A stretch of 9,878 nt of DNA from positions 1 through 9,878 of the forward strand of contig JAUVEQ010000067.1 in assembly GCA_030594725.1 (NCBI GenBank), read 5' to 3'. The notes below the pieces were generated by a model that saw nothing but the letters and a program-made list of their open reading frames with translations, had not been told where the DNA came from and searched no databases. The translations under genes were made by a program, and so were the position numbers. This document shows, one piece after another, positions 1 through 7,619 of this stretch (position 1 is its first letter; every line of letters starts with the position of its first letter). This DNA comes from Methanobacteriota archaeon. GTDB taxonomy: Archaea; Thermoplasmatota; DTKX01; GCA-020343715.

Positions 1-3000
1 AAGGCCTACGACAAGGCCCTGTCCCTGGACGAGGAGAACTTCGACGCCCTGAACGCCAAGGGCGTCTTCCTGCTGGAGCACGGCGCGAACGAGGGCGCCA
101 TCGACCTGTTCGACAGGGCCCTGGGACTCAGCCCGTCACACTCGATCACACGCTACAACAGGGTAAGTGCCCTGAAGGGAATGGACAGGACCGAGGACGC
201 AGAGAATGACCTGCGCAACCTGGTGAGCGACGAACCCCGTAACCTGGAATACCTTGATTCCCTCATCGACATGACCGGTCCAGACACCGAACTTCAGCGT
301 ACGAAGGCAGAGCTCCATAGGGACCGGTCCGAGACCGAAGAGGCCGAGGAGGCCCTCGCCCTGGCCCTTGACCTGTCCCCCAACGACCGGGACCTGTGGC
401 TGCTCAAGGCGGACCTGGCCTCCGACCAGGCCGACGACCGGGCCCAGGTGGAGGCCCTCGAGGGCGCCCTCGCGGCTGGAGGCGCGGCACCGGCCCCCCT
501 CGTCATGCGCCGGCTGGGTCGTGCCCAGATGCGCATGGAGTTCTACATGCAGGCCCTCAACACCTTCGACACCGCCCTGGACCTCGACCCCGAGGAACCC
601 GGCCTGCTCCTCGGTCGTGCACAGGCCCTTCAGGGGCTCGAGCGGTCCGACGAGTCGGACAGGGCCTACGATATTGCATTGGAGGCCCTGGGGGAGGATG
701 CCACCAAGGACGTGCTGGTCTCCGCCGCGATGGTGAAGGCGGAGGTGGGTCTACACGACCAGGCCTCCGAGCTGCTTGAACGGGCGACGACCCTAGACCC
801 GGACGACCCCCTCGTCTACAAGGGCAAGGCCGAGGCCCTGTCGGCTGCCGGGAACCACGCCGGCGCACTGGAGGCCCTGGAGGAGGTCCTCAGGCTGGAC
901 GTGAACGATCTGGACGGATGGGTCAGCATCGTGGAGGTCCTCAAGCACCTGGACGACGACGCCAACCTGGCCCGGTGCGCCAGACGTGTTGTGGAGCTGG
1001 ACCCGGAACGAAGGGAGGCCTGGTTGGTGCTCGCGGACGCCCTGGGCCGCCTGGACCGGCCCGAGGACGCCATCGAGGCGTACGACTACGCCCTGGCCCT
1101 GCGCCATGACGACCCCGTCACCATGGCCAAGCGATTGGAGATGGTGGCCGCATCCCAGGACTGGGACGGAGTGCTCGCCTCCGCCGACGACCTGCTGGCG
1201 GTCGAGCAGGGCCACCTGCGGGCGCTTGAGCTGCGTGCCGAGGCCCTCGAGCGCCTGGAGCGATACCCGGAGACCGTGAAGGCATCCGATGCGGTGATCA
1301 AGACCGACGAGAGGAACAAGGAGGCCTACATGCGCAAGGCCCGCTCCCTCCACGTCATGGGGGAACCGGACGCGGCTGCCGCATCCCTGCGGGCATCGAT
1401 CCGATGGGACAAGGGCCATACCGAGGCCAAGGTGCTCCTTTACCAGGTCCTTATGGATGCGGGTCACAACCAAGAGGCCCTCGAGGTGCTGGAAGACCTG
1501 GTGGAGACCCACGGGGACGACCAGCGCCTGTGGATGGACAAGGGCAGGGTGCACCTGCGCCTGGAGCAACCAGAGCTGGCCAAGAGGTCCTTCAGCCACG
1601 CGCTGGAGATAGGCGGGGTGGACGCCGAGGTCCTCGCCCTGCTCGGAAGGACGCTGGCGGACCTGGGCGAGCACGCAGAGGCCCTCAAGGTGCTGGAGCG
1701 GGCCATCGAGCTTGCCCCGGACGACCCCGAGGTCCACCTCCTGGCCGGCAAGACCATGATGGCCCTCAACAAGCACTCCCTGGCGGATCAGGAGCTCCAA
1801 CGGGTCCTCAAGGACCGGCCCAGGGATGTGAAGGTGCTGAGGTTGCGCAAGGAGTGCCTGATGCACCAGGAGAAGCACGCCGAGGTCGTCAAGGTGTGCG
1901 ACCAGGTCCTCGACCTGGACCCGCGGGACGTGCAGACGCTGGTGGACCAGGGAGCGGCGTACACCGCCCAGGGACACCTGCCCCAGGCACTGCGCTCGTA
2001 CCAGCGGGCCGCGGACCTCAAGGAGAACGAGGTGGCCATCCACGAGATGGTGGCCGCCACCCTCAAGGCCCTGGACCAGAGGGAGGACCTGATGAGCGTG
2101 TCCGACCAGATCCTGACCCTCGACCCCGAGCACAAGGAGGCATGGACCGACAAGGGCGTGCTCCTTCGGGACAAGGGCCGCAACGAGGAGGCCCTGCGAT
2201 GCTTCGAGGAGATCGTCCGGGTCGATCCCGATGACGCGGCCGCCCACAACAACAGGGGCGTTGTACTGGCCTCCCTGGGCCGGTACGAGGACGCTGCCGA
2301 GGCCTACACCCGGGCCATCGAGCTGGAGTCCGAGGACGTGGACGCCATGCGCAACCTGGGCGTCACGTACACCCACCTGGACAAGTACGTGGAGGCCGTG
2401 GGCGCCTTCGACCAGGCCCTGGAGCGGGACCCCCGGGACGCGGGCACCTGGAACAACCGGGGCCTTGCCCTGTCCAAGATGGGCAAGCTCCGGGAGTCGC
2501 TGGACTCCTTCGACAGGGGCATCGGGCTGGACCCGGAGGACCCCGCGATACGAAACAACAAGGGTACCGTGCTGGCCCGGATGAACCGCATGGAGGACGC
2601 CATCGAGTCCTACAGGAAGGCCGTCGAACTGGACCCCGAGGACAAGTCGGCATGGTTCAACATGGGTATCTGCTACGACAGGGTGAAGCGCTTCGACAAG
2701 GCCATCGAATCCCTGGTCCACGCAACCGACCTGGACCCGGACGACAAGGCCGCATGGCACAACATGGGCCTCGTGCTCACCAGGTCCGGCAAGTACGAGG
2801 ACGCGGTGGAGGCCTTCGACAAGGCCGTGGCCCTCAATCCCAGGGACCCGGCGGTGTGGAACAACAGGGGTATCGCCCTGGACCACCTGAGCCGCTACGA
2901 CGAGGCCATACGCAGCTACATCAAGGCCCTGGAGATCGAGCCCCTGGACAAGGTGGCCTGGTACAACAAGGCGGTCGCGTACTTCCAGCTCAAGCAGTAC

Positions 3001-3972
3001 GACGAGGCCCTGGACGCCTTCAACACCGCCCTGGAGATCGATCCGGAGTACCACGCCGCCATAGAGAAGAAGGCCGAGGCCCTGGACTTCATCAAGCACC
3101 AGAACGTGGAGAAATATGCCAGGCAGATACTCAACTTCGAGTACCGCCACAGACGGGTCCCCTCCAAGGAGGAGGTCTTCCGGGAGTGTCAGGTCCCCTT
3201 CGAGTCCATCGACGAGACCTTCGAGTACCTCCGGACCAAGGAGGATGTGCGCCTGGAGGACCTCTCGCCCCAGGACCTGGCAGGTCTGGAGAAGGCCACG
3301 GCCCACGTGATCAAGCACTGCCTTCGCCACAAGCCCCACACGAACGAGATATCCGTGAGCCTGGCCGAGCTGATATTCAACTTCCCCGACACCTCGATCC
3401 CGAGGGCCAAGCGCATCCTCTCCTACCTCTCCAAGGTGGACAAGCTGAAGGTGCTTGCCCCGGCTCCTCTGCCCAAGGAGTTGGAGAAGCTGGTGCGGGC
3501 CGCCCTGGAGCTGCCTCCCGACAAGCGGACGGTGGCGGACATCTCCTGGGAGCTGGGCGCCGGCATCCTCACCGCGAAGAAGGTGAAGGCGGTCCTGGAC
3601 CACCTGGGCGGCGATATGGACACGGAGAAGCAGGAGGTGGCCATCGAGAGCCTACGGCAGCCCAGGCCCCCCTCGAAGGCCAAGACCTCCAAGACCACCC
3701 AGGCCATGGACGATACCATCTCCCACACAATGCCCTCCGGGAAGGCCAAGCCCATGGCCGAGCCCAGGGCGGAGGCGAAGTCGGCACCCCTTGTCTGCGC
3801 GGTGTGCCATGACAATCCTCCAACCATACGCCACTTCGACTGCGGCCAGTTCGTGTGCGACGACTGCATCAGGAAGGCCAACGCCACCCGGTCCATGTCG
3901 AAGCACCGGCCCACCATCTGTCCCAAGTGCAAGATGCCCATCATCGACGGCTCGACCGACGAGGTCCTCTGA
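1..3972 (+). CDS. Giant TPR-repeat scaffold protein with C-terminal RING-like zinc cluster (5' partial)
   Basis: The frame is open from base 1 to the stop at 3970-3972, giving 1323 visible residues; the true start lies to the left of the window. The ATG at 181 is internal, because bases 1-180 in the same frame encode good TPR sequence. Visible residues 1 to about 1035 form roughly 30 tandem 34-residue TPR units, with Trp/Tyr and Gly/Ala at the helix A positions, Ala-rich helix B and Asp-Pro turns. Units at about 712-1017 are closest to consensus (motifs such as WNNRG). Residues 1052-1205 hold three short helical modules that could be HTH-like. A Lys/Ser/Pro-rich linker follows, then a cysteine cluster at 1266-1310: CAVC, DCGQFVCDDC and CPKC. 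No signal peptide or membrane helix is visible, so a cytoplasmic location is likely. TPR arrays bind proteins, so a scaffold or adaptor role is inferred. The partner is unknown. The gene ends 17 bp from a convergent gene. Confidence 0.92.
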   Translation, partial: KAYDKALSLDEENFDALNAKGVFLLEHGANEGAIDLFDRALGLSPSHSITRYNRVSALKGMDRTEDAENDLRNLVSDEPRNLEYLDSLIDMTGPDTELQRTKAELHRDRSETEEAEEALALALDLSPNDRDLWLLKADLASDQADDRAQVEALEGALAAGGAAPAPLVMRRLGRAQMRMEFYMQALNTFDTALDLDPEEPGLLLGRAQALQGLERSDESDRAYDIALEALGEDATKDVLVSAAMVKAEVGLHDQASELLERATTLDPDDPLVYKGKAEALSAAGNHAGALEALEEVLRLDVNDLDGWVSIVEVLKHLDDDANLARCARRVVELDPERREAWLVLADALGRLDRPEDAIEAYDYALALRHDDPVTMAKRLEMVAASQDWDGVLASADDLLAVEQGHLRALELRAEALERLERYPETVKASDAVIKTDERNKEAYMRKARSLHVMGEPDAAAASLRASIRWDKGHTEAKVLLYQVLMDAGHNQEALEVLEDLVETHGDDQRLWMDKGRVHLRLEQPELAKRSFSHALEIGGVDAEVLALLGRTLADLGEHAEALKVLERAIELAPDDPEVHLLAGKTMMALNKHSLADQELQRVLKDRPRDVKVLRLRKECLMHQEKHAEVVKVCDQVLDLDPRDVQTLVDQGAAYTAQGHLPQALRSYQRAADLKENEVAIHEMVAATLKALDQREDLMSVSDQILTLDPEHKEAWTDKGVLLRDKGRNEEALRCFEEIVRVDPDDAAAHNNRGVVLASLGRYEDAAEAYTRAIELESEDVDAMRNLGVTYTHLDKYVEAVGAFDQALERDPRDAGTWNNRGLALSKMGKLRESLDSFDRGIGLDPEDPAIRNNKGTVLARMNRMEDAIESYRKAVELDPEDKSAWFNMGICYDRVKRFDKAIESLVHATDLDPDDKAAWHNMGLVLTRSGKYEDAVEAFDKAVALNPRDPAVWNNRGIALDHLSRYDEAIRSYIKALEIEPLDKVAWYNKAVAYFQLKQYDEALDAFNTALEIDPEYHAAIEKKAEALDFIKHQNVEKYARQILNFEYRHRRVPSKEEVFRECQVPFESIDETFEYLRTKEDVRLEDLSPQDLAGLEKATAHVIKHCLRHKPHTNEISVSLAELIFNFPDTSIPRAKRILSYLSKVDKLKVLAPAPLPKELEKLVRAALELPPDKRTVADISWELGAGILTAKKVKAVLDHLGGDMDTEKQEVAIESLRQPRPPSKAKTSKTTQAMDDTISHTMPSGKAKPMAEPRAEAKSAPLVCAVCHDNPPTIRHFDCGQFVCDDCIRKANATRSMSKHRPTICPKCKMPIIDGSTDEVL

Positions 3973-3989
3973 ACCCGAGCATCATCGGC

Positions 3990-6900
3990 CTATCGATGTC
4001 TGGACCAGGCCCAGATCACCACGCCGACGATCACGATCGCCATGAACGCCAGGACCCATACAAAGAGGCTGGTCCCCGGGGCGGGCTCGGTATCTGGGTT
4101 GTTCACCCGAAAGTCGTACTGCTGTATATCGGAGTAGTCCTGGCCGTCGTAGGCCCGTACCGACACCACGACCGGCCCGTTGGGGGTCTTCGCGGAGTCC
4201 CACTCGTAGTACCAGGCATTGCCACCGGTGGCCAACTGCCACAGCCCGGAGTCGAACCGCACCTCCACCCGCTCGATGGTATCGCCGTCAGCATCGAAGG
4301 CAAGACCCTCCAGACGGACCATGCCTTCCACCGTGCCCTCGTCCGGGCTTACCATGTCCACAGTTGGAGGTGTGTTCTCCACGGGGGCGTTGTCCACGAA
4401 GTACTGGGCCCATATCTCATTGGTATTGACCCCGTCGTCCGCCTTGACGAAGACGGAGTATTGGCCATTGAGTTCGGCAGTGGTATCCCAGGTGAAGCTC
4501 CAGGTGCTCCCTTCCATCGTGGCATTAAACCATTCGTCTCGCGTACGAATGGCGTACATCACGGTGACGGGTTCCCCCTCGGGATCGGATGCCAGCCCGG
4601 TCACCGTCACGATACCCTTGACGGTGCTGTTCGAGGCGGGGCTGGTCAAGGTGATCTCGGGAGGCAGGTTCGGAGGTTCCTCCACCGTGATGTTCACGAC
4701 AGAGGAAACCGCGTACTCACCGTCGTCGACGGTCACAGTGATCATGTGATGCCCGACCGACAGGGTCACCCAGAGGATGGCACCAGATCCAAGGTCGCCG
4801 CTCACGTCGTCGGTCCAGGAGAAGGTCAGCGGGTCGCCATCGGGGTCGAAGGAGTAGCTGGCGTTCAGCTCGATGCTCTCATCGGGGTCGAAGCGATCAC
4901 CCTCCGCTGGTGAGGTGATGTACACTATGGGCGGACGGTTGGCCTGGACCACGGTGATGTTCACACTCTCAGAGGACCGCAGACCCTCCTCGTCCTCCAC
5001 CCACAGGATCACCTTGTGCTCGCCGACGCGTAGCACCGACTCGATGCGCTCCTCGTAGCCCAGGTCGCCTGAGACGTCCGACACCCACTGGTAGGTGATG
5101 GTATCATCGTTGGGGTCGTAGCTGCCGTTGGCATCGAAAACGATGACATCCTCGTTGGTGAAGATGGACCCCTCGGCGGGGGAGCTGATGACGGCCACGG
5201 GCGGGTAGTTGGGCACCACGATCCTGATGATCACGAAATCGGTCTCGTTGTGCCCCTTGCCGTCGTCAACGTAAAGATCGATATGATGCCATCCCACGTC
5301 GTCGATGGCGACGTGGGCCACCCTGCCGCTGGCCAGGTGGCCGCTCACGTTGGAGATCCAGGTATACGTCAGATCGTCCCCGTCAGCGTCCCAGCTGCCG
5401 TTGGCAGAGAGCTCCACCAGCTCACCCAGGTCGTGGGTGGAACCGGTCCCGGGGCTGGCGATGACCACCAATGGCGGGTTGTTGGGGAAATCGCCCACGT
5501 CCATCCGGTAGGCGTACCCGTTCGACCCGGCGAAGTAGACCGCCCGGCCGGTGGGGTGCATGCAACCTCGCGATATCCAGGTGTAGGGACTTCGGAAGGT
5601 CGACCTGATGCCCTCTCCCACCGTCGTCGAGAACTTGACTATCACGTCAGGCGCGCCGAAGGCGACCCCGACCTGGCCGTCGGCGGTGAAGGCGCAACCG
5701 TAGAAGGGCACGTCCTCGCTGCTGTCGACCTGTTGCCATTCGATGTTGTCGTACACCCAGATGGTGTCCAGATTGGACGAGAGGTCCTGACCGCCCACGG
5801 TCATGGCCTGGGTCCCGTCCTTGTTCCAGGCCACCGAGAAGAAGGGAGCGTAGGTGGGGGGTTGGGGGGTGAAGCTGGTGGCAAGGCCGGTCCCGGTGAA
5901 GTTGAGGACCGCTCCCGACACGCCCACGATTATCGCGAACTCGCCGTCGGGCCTCCAGGCCACGTCCCGCAGGTTCCGCTGGGGACCAACGGCCGGCTTG
6001 TCCGTCCAAATGCCGCTGGAATAGTGCCAGACATGACCCTGGTCACCCACCGCGAGGGCCTCGTTCGAACCGGGCTTGATCGATATGCCATGGAGGTCAA
6101 GGATACCCGTGCGGATGGTGGTCGCCTGGGAGTCGCCGTGGTTGTACCTGAGAACGGTCCCCCTGTCCCCACAGGCGAGGGCGTACGTCCCGTCGGATGA
6201 CCAGTCCACGTCGAAAAGGTCACTTGTGACGCCGCTGTCGATGTCGCTGCCGCCCGAGGGAGAGACCTTGGCCATGAAGCCAACCTCGCCCACCACCAGG
6301 CCGTAGTCGCCCTGGGGGCGCCAGGCGATGGCGTAGTTGTACATGCGAGGATCGTAGGAGATGTTGACCCAACTGCCCTGGTCGTTCCTCCAGACCAGGC
6401 CTCGATTGCCCACGACCAGGAAGCTCCTCTCGGGAGCGGCCGTCGCGGGTTCCCAGGCGCAACCCCGCATCGTCCGGTCCTCCGGGGTGACCACCGACGT
6501 CAGCGCGCCTCCGTCCCACTGCAGCACCGTGGAGTTCTCCCCCACGATGATGGCCTTCTCGCCCGTGAAGTCGAAGTCCACGCCCCGCAGTCCCGAAATG
6601 GGGTCACCGGGAACGGGGATCTGGTCGAAGGTGGCCGTGGCGTTGTACCTAACCACCAGTGCCTTCGGGGTGATGAAGGCGTAGTTCATGCCGGATATGA
6701 GGGCGTAGTCGCCGCTGGCGGCCCAGTCGAGCCTCCAAAGGCCCCAGTCGAAGTTCAGGCGTGTCGAGTTCATGATGTCGGTGGTGTTCACCTTGACCAG
6801 CAGACCGAGGTCGCCCACGGCGAGGGCGTAGTCCCCTCCCGGTCGCCAGACGATGCGATAGAGGAAATCGACGAACGCGGTGGGGATGGATGTCACGTCG

Positions 6901-7463
6901 GTCCCGTTCCAGCGCCCCACGAAGCCTGCGTTGCCAACTATCATGGCGTACGTGTCGGTGGGGTCCCACGTCGCACCAAGGAACCGCTGGTCGAAGGTCA
7001 GCTCCCGCTGGGTAAGGTCCTCGGCCACCGCGTCCCAGGTGAACAGGGCCGAGTGGTTACCGACGATGATCGCCTCGGACCCATCGGACTTCCAAGCCAC
7101 GTCGTAAAGGGATTCCGAGGTCGCGGTCTCGATCCTCGTGATCTGGTCCCCCATGACCTTGTACAGCGAACCACCGCTGCCCACGGCCAGGGCATAGTCC
7201 CCTCCCGGGCGCCACTGGATGCCGTAGAATGTGCGGTTGGTGGGCCACGGTAGGATGGCGTTGAAGCGGTCCTCGTAACGGTCCAGGGTGACCGAGGTCG
7301 GCTCCATCCCATCGCCATCACCGCGGGTAGCGGCGCCCACGGGCCCCGGAGGGTCCCCATTGGCGATGTCGCCATCCCCTGGCAGGGCCATCGTTAGGCC
7401 AGGGATGAGCATCATCGCAGTGACCATCAGGATGAGAGTGCGTCTTGGGTTGCCTTTTGCCAT
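3990..7463 (-). CDS. Secreted, C-terminally anchored surface protein with propeller-like repeats and PKD/Ig-like domains
   Basis: The protein has 1157 residues from the ATG at 7463. I chose this start because AGGAGGGT sits 6 nt upstream of it and a signal peptide follows at once: basic KGNPRR, then a hydrophobic stretch to about residue 25 (GLTMA). An upstream in-frame ATG at 7574 would bury both. Residues 79-655 contain 14 repeats of about 40 residues with the pattern hydrophobic-x-x-AW-x-x-DG-x-x-A-x-x-VG. They resemble blades of WD40/Ycf48-like beta-propellers. Three PKD-like domains follow (about 664-752, 753-842, 843-932; each with a PP..SP.(E/T)GS-type start), then two bacterial-Ig-like domains (933-1030, 1031-1122). 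A transmembrane helix lies at about 1133-1153 with a short basic tail, SRHR. Eighteen N-x-S/T sequons suggest heavy N-glycosylation. The architecture points to an extracellular protein on the membrane. A binding or adhesion role is inferred, and no catalytic motif is visible. Divergent from radA. Confidence 0.92.
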   Translation of the reverse strand: MAKGNPRRTLILMVTAMMLIPGLTMALPGDGDIANGDPPGPVGAATRGDGDGMEPTSVTLDRYEDRFNAILPWPTNRTFYGIQWRPGGDYALAVGSGGSLYKVMGDQITRIETATSESLYDVAWKSDGSEAIIVGNHSALFTWDAVAEDLTQRELTFDQRFLGATWDPTDTYAMIVGNAGFVGRWNGTDVTSIPTAFVDFLYRIVWRPGGDYALAVGDLGLLVKVNTTDIMNSTRLNFDWGLWRLDWAASGDYALISGMNYAFITPKALVVRYNATATFDQIPVPGDPISGLRGVDFDFTGEKAIIVGENSTVLQWDGGALTSVVTPEDRTMRGCAWEPATAAPERSFLVVGNRGLVWRNDQGSWVNISYDPRMYNYAIAWRPQGDYGLVVGEVGFMAKVSPSGGSDIDSGVTSDLFDVDWSSDGTYALACGDRGTVLRYNHGDSQATTIRTGILDLHGISIKPGSNEALAVGDQGHVWHYSSGIWTDKPAVGPQRNLRDVAWRPDGEFAIIVGVSGAVLNFTGTGLATSFTPQPPTYAPFFSVAWNKDGTQAMTVGGQDLSSNLDTIWVYDNIEWQQVDSSEDVPFYGCAFTADGQVGVAFGAPDVIVKFSTTVGEGIRSTFRSPYTWISRGCMHPTGRAVYFAGSNGYAYRMDVGDFPNNPPLVVIASPGTGSTHDLGELVELSANGSWDADGDDLTYTWISNVSGHLASGRVAHVAIDDVGWHHIDLYVDDGKGHNETDFVIIRIVVPNYPPVAVISSPAEGSIFTNEDVIVFDANGSYDPNDDTITYQWVSDVSGDLGYEERIESVLRVGEHKVILWVEDEEGLRSSESVNITVVQANRPPIVYITSPAEGDRFDPDESIELNASYSFDPDGDPLTFSWTDDVSGDLGSGAILWVTLSVGHHMITVTVDDGEYAVSSVVNITVEEPPNLPPEITLTSPASNSTVKGIVTVTGLASDPEGEPVTVMYAIRTRDEWFNATMEGSTWSFTWDTTAELNGQYSVFVKADDGVNTNEIWAQYFVDNAPVENTPPTVDMVSPDEGTVEGMVRLEGLAFDADGDTIERVEVRFDSGLWQLATGGNAWYYEWDSAKTPNGPVVVSVRAYDGQDYSDIQQYDFRVNNPDTEPAPGTSLFVWVLAFMAIVIVGVVIWAWSRHR

Positions 7464-7496
7464 ATTAACCCTCCTGGCCAATGTGGCACAAAGGCA
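7451..7496 (-). repeat. Imperfect inverted repeat (possible hairpin) enclosing SD and start codon
   Basis: The left arm at 7451-7462 reads TGCCTTTTGCCA and the right arm at 7484-7496 reads TGGCACAAAGGCA on the plus strand. On the minus-strand transcript they pair as 12 base pairs with one bulged G. The 21-nt loop holds the Shine-Dalgarno site and the A of the ATG; the U and G of the start codon lie in the stem. If the mRNA begins upstream of 7496 this could control translation. If transcription begins near 7482 the repeat acts only as DNA, for example as an operator. The pairing is seen; the function is inferred. Confidence 0.5.
7468..7475 (-). promoter_or_regulatory. Strong Shine-Dalgarno site of the surface protein gene
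   Basis: The minus strand reads AGGAGGGT, complementary to the CCUCCU end of 16S rRNA. The GGAGG core ends 6 nt before the ATG at 7463. This decides the start of the surface protein over the ATG at 7574. The site lies in the loop of a possible hairpin formed by 7451-7496. Confidence 0.88.
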
Positions 7497-7504
7497 AGAT
7501 GGTC

Positions 7505-7512
7505 CTAATAAA
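7505..7512 (-). promoter_or_regulatory. Candidate TATA box for the surface protein gene
   Basis: The minus strand reads TTTATTAG, an A/T-rich island in GC-rich sequence. Archaeal TATA boxes are centred about 26 bp before transcription start, which predicts a start near 7482 and a leader of about 20 nt containing the SD. A short inverted repeat, 7511-7529, begins within it and extends upstream. Confidence 0.5.
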
Positions 7513-7529
7513 CCCTTTGAGACAGGGTT
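7511..7529. repeat. Short inverted repeat AACCCT-N7-AGGGTT next to the TATA box
   Basis: Perfect 6-bp arms at 7511-7516 and 7524-7529 are separated by 7 bp. Relative to the surface protein gene this sits over the edge of the TATA box and the BRE position just upstream. That is a typical place for an archaeal repressor or activator site. Six-bp arms can arise by chance, so only position supports an operator. Confidence 0.3.
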
Positions 7530-7576
7530 CGAAGCGAAGGACACGGTCCGCACCTTCACACACCCCCCGGGCACAA

Positions 7577-7586
7577 GCTTATAAGC
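7577..7586 (+). promoter_or_regulatory. radA TATA box within the palindrome GCTTATAAGC
   Basis: CTTATAAG at 7578-7585 is an archaeal-type TATA box. It predicts transcription starting near 7607-7608, about 12 nt before the radA ATG, so the leader is very short. A weak SD-like GGGTGGG lies at 7608-7614. The box is the centre of a perfect 10-bp palindrome, so it is also a TATA box on the minus strand. Confidence 0.6.
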
Positions 7587-7619
7587 ACAAGGTCCCGTTC
7601 CAAACGCGGGTGGGAACCC

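Noticed and set aside
163..170. GGTAAGTG, which resembles a eukaryotic 5' splice site
   Set aside because: The frame is open through it with good TPR sequence on both sides, and everything else points to an archaeon.
181..183. ATG as start of the TPR protein
   Set aside because: Bases 1-180 continue the same frame with two good TPR units (for example FDALNAKGVFLLEHG), and no SD precedes the ATG.
793..3603. 936-codon open frame on the minus strand opposite the TPR gene
   Set aside because: It is a mirror of a GC-rich repetitive gene: stops are rare opposite codons ending in C or G. Its product is a low-complexity mix of Leu, Val, Gly, His and Gln that repeats with the TPR period, with no domain.
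2652..3812. 386-codon plus-strand frame inside the TPR gene
   Set aside because: Product is Gly/Pro/Arg/Gln-rich with no domain, and it overlaps a frame with clear TPR units.
3855..4913. 352-codon plus-strand frame running from the TPR end into the surface gene
   Set aside because: It is antisense to the Ig/PKD region and out of frame with the zinc cluster. Composition is arbitrary and nothing resembles a family.
5250..6200. 316-codon plus-strand frame opposite the propeller
   Set aside because: It is a shadow of the minus-strand repeats, rich in Val, Gly, His and Arg, without an SD or domain.
7525..7534. GGGTTCGAAG, which looks like a tRNA T-arm
   Set aside because: The flanks do not form a T-stem, and no acceptor, D or anticodon arm can be found nearby.
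7464..7574. 37-codon N-terminal extension of the surface protein from the ATG at 7574
   Set aside because: It would cover the promoter and SD and push the signal peptide inward. The ATG at 7463 has an ideal SD.
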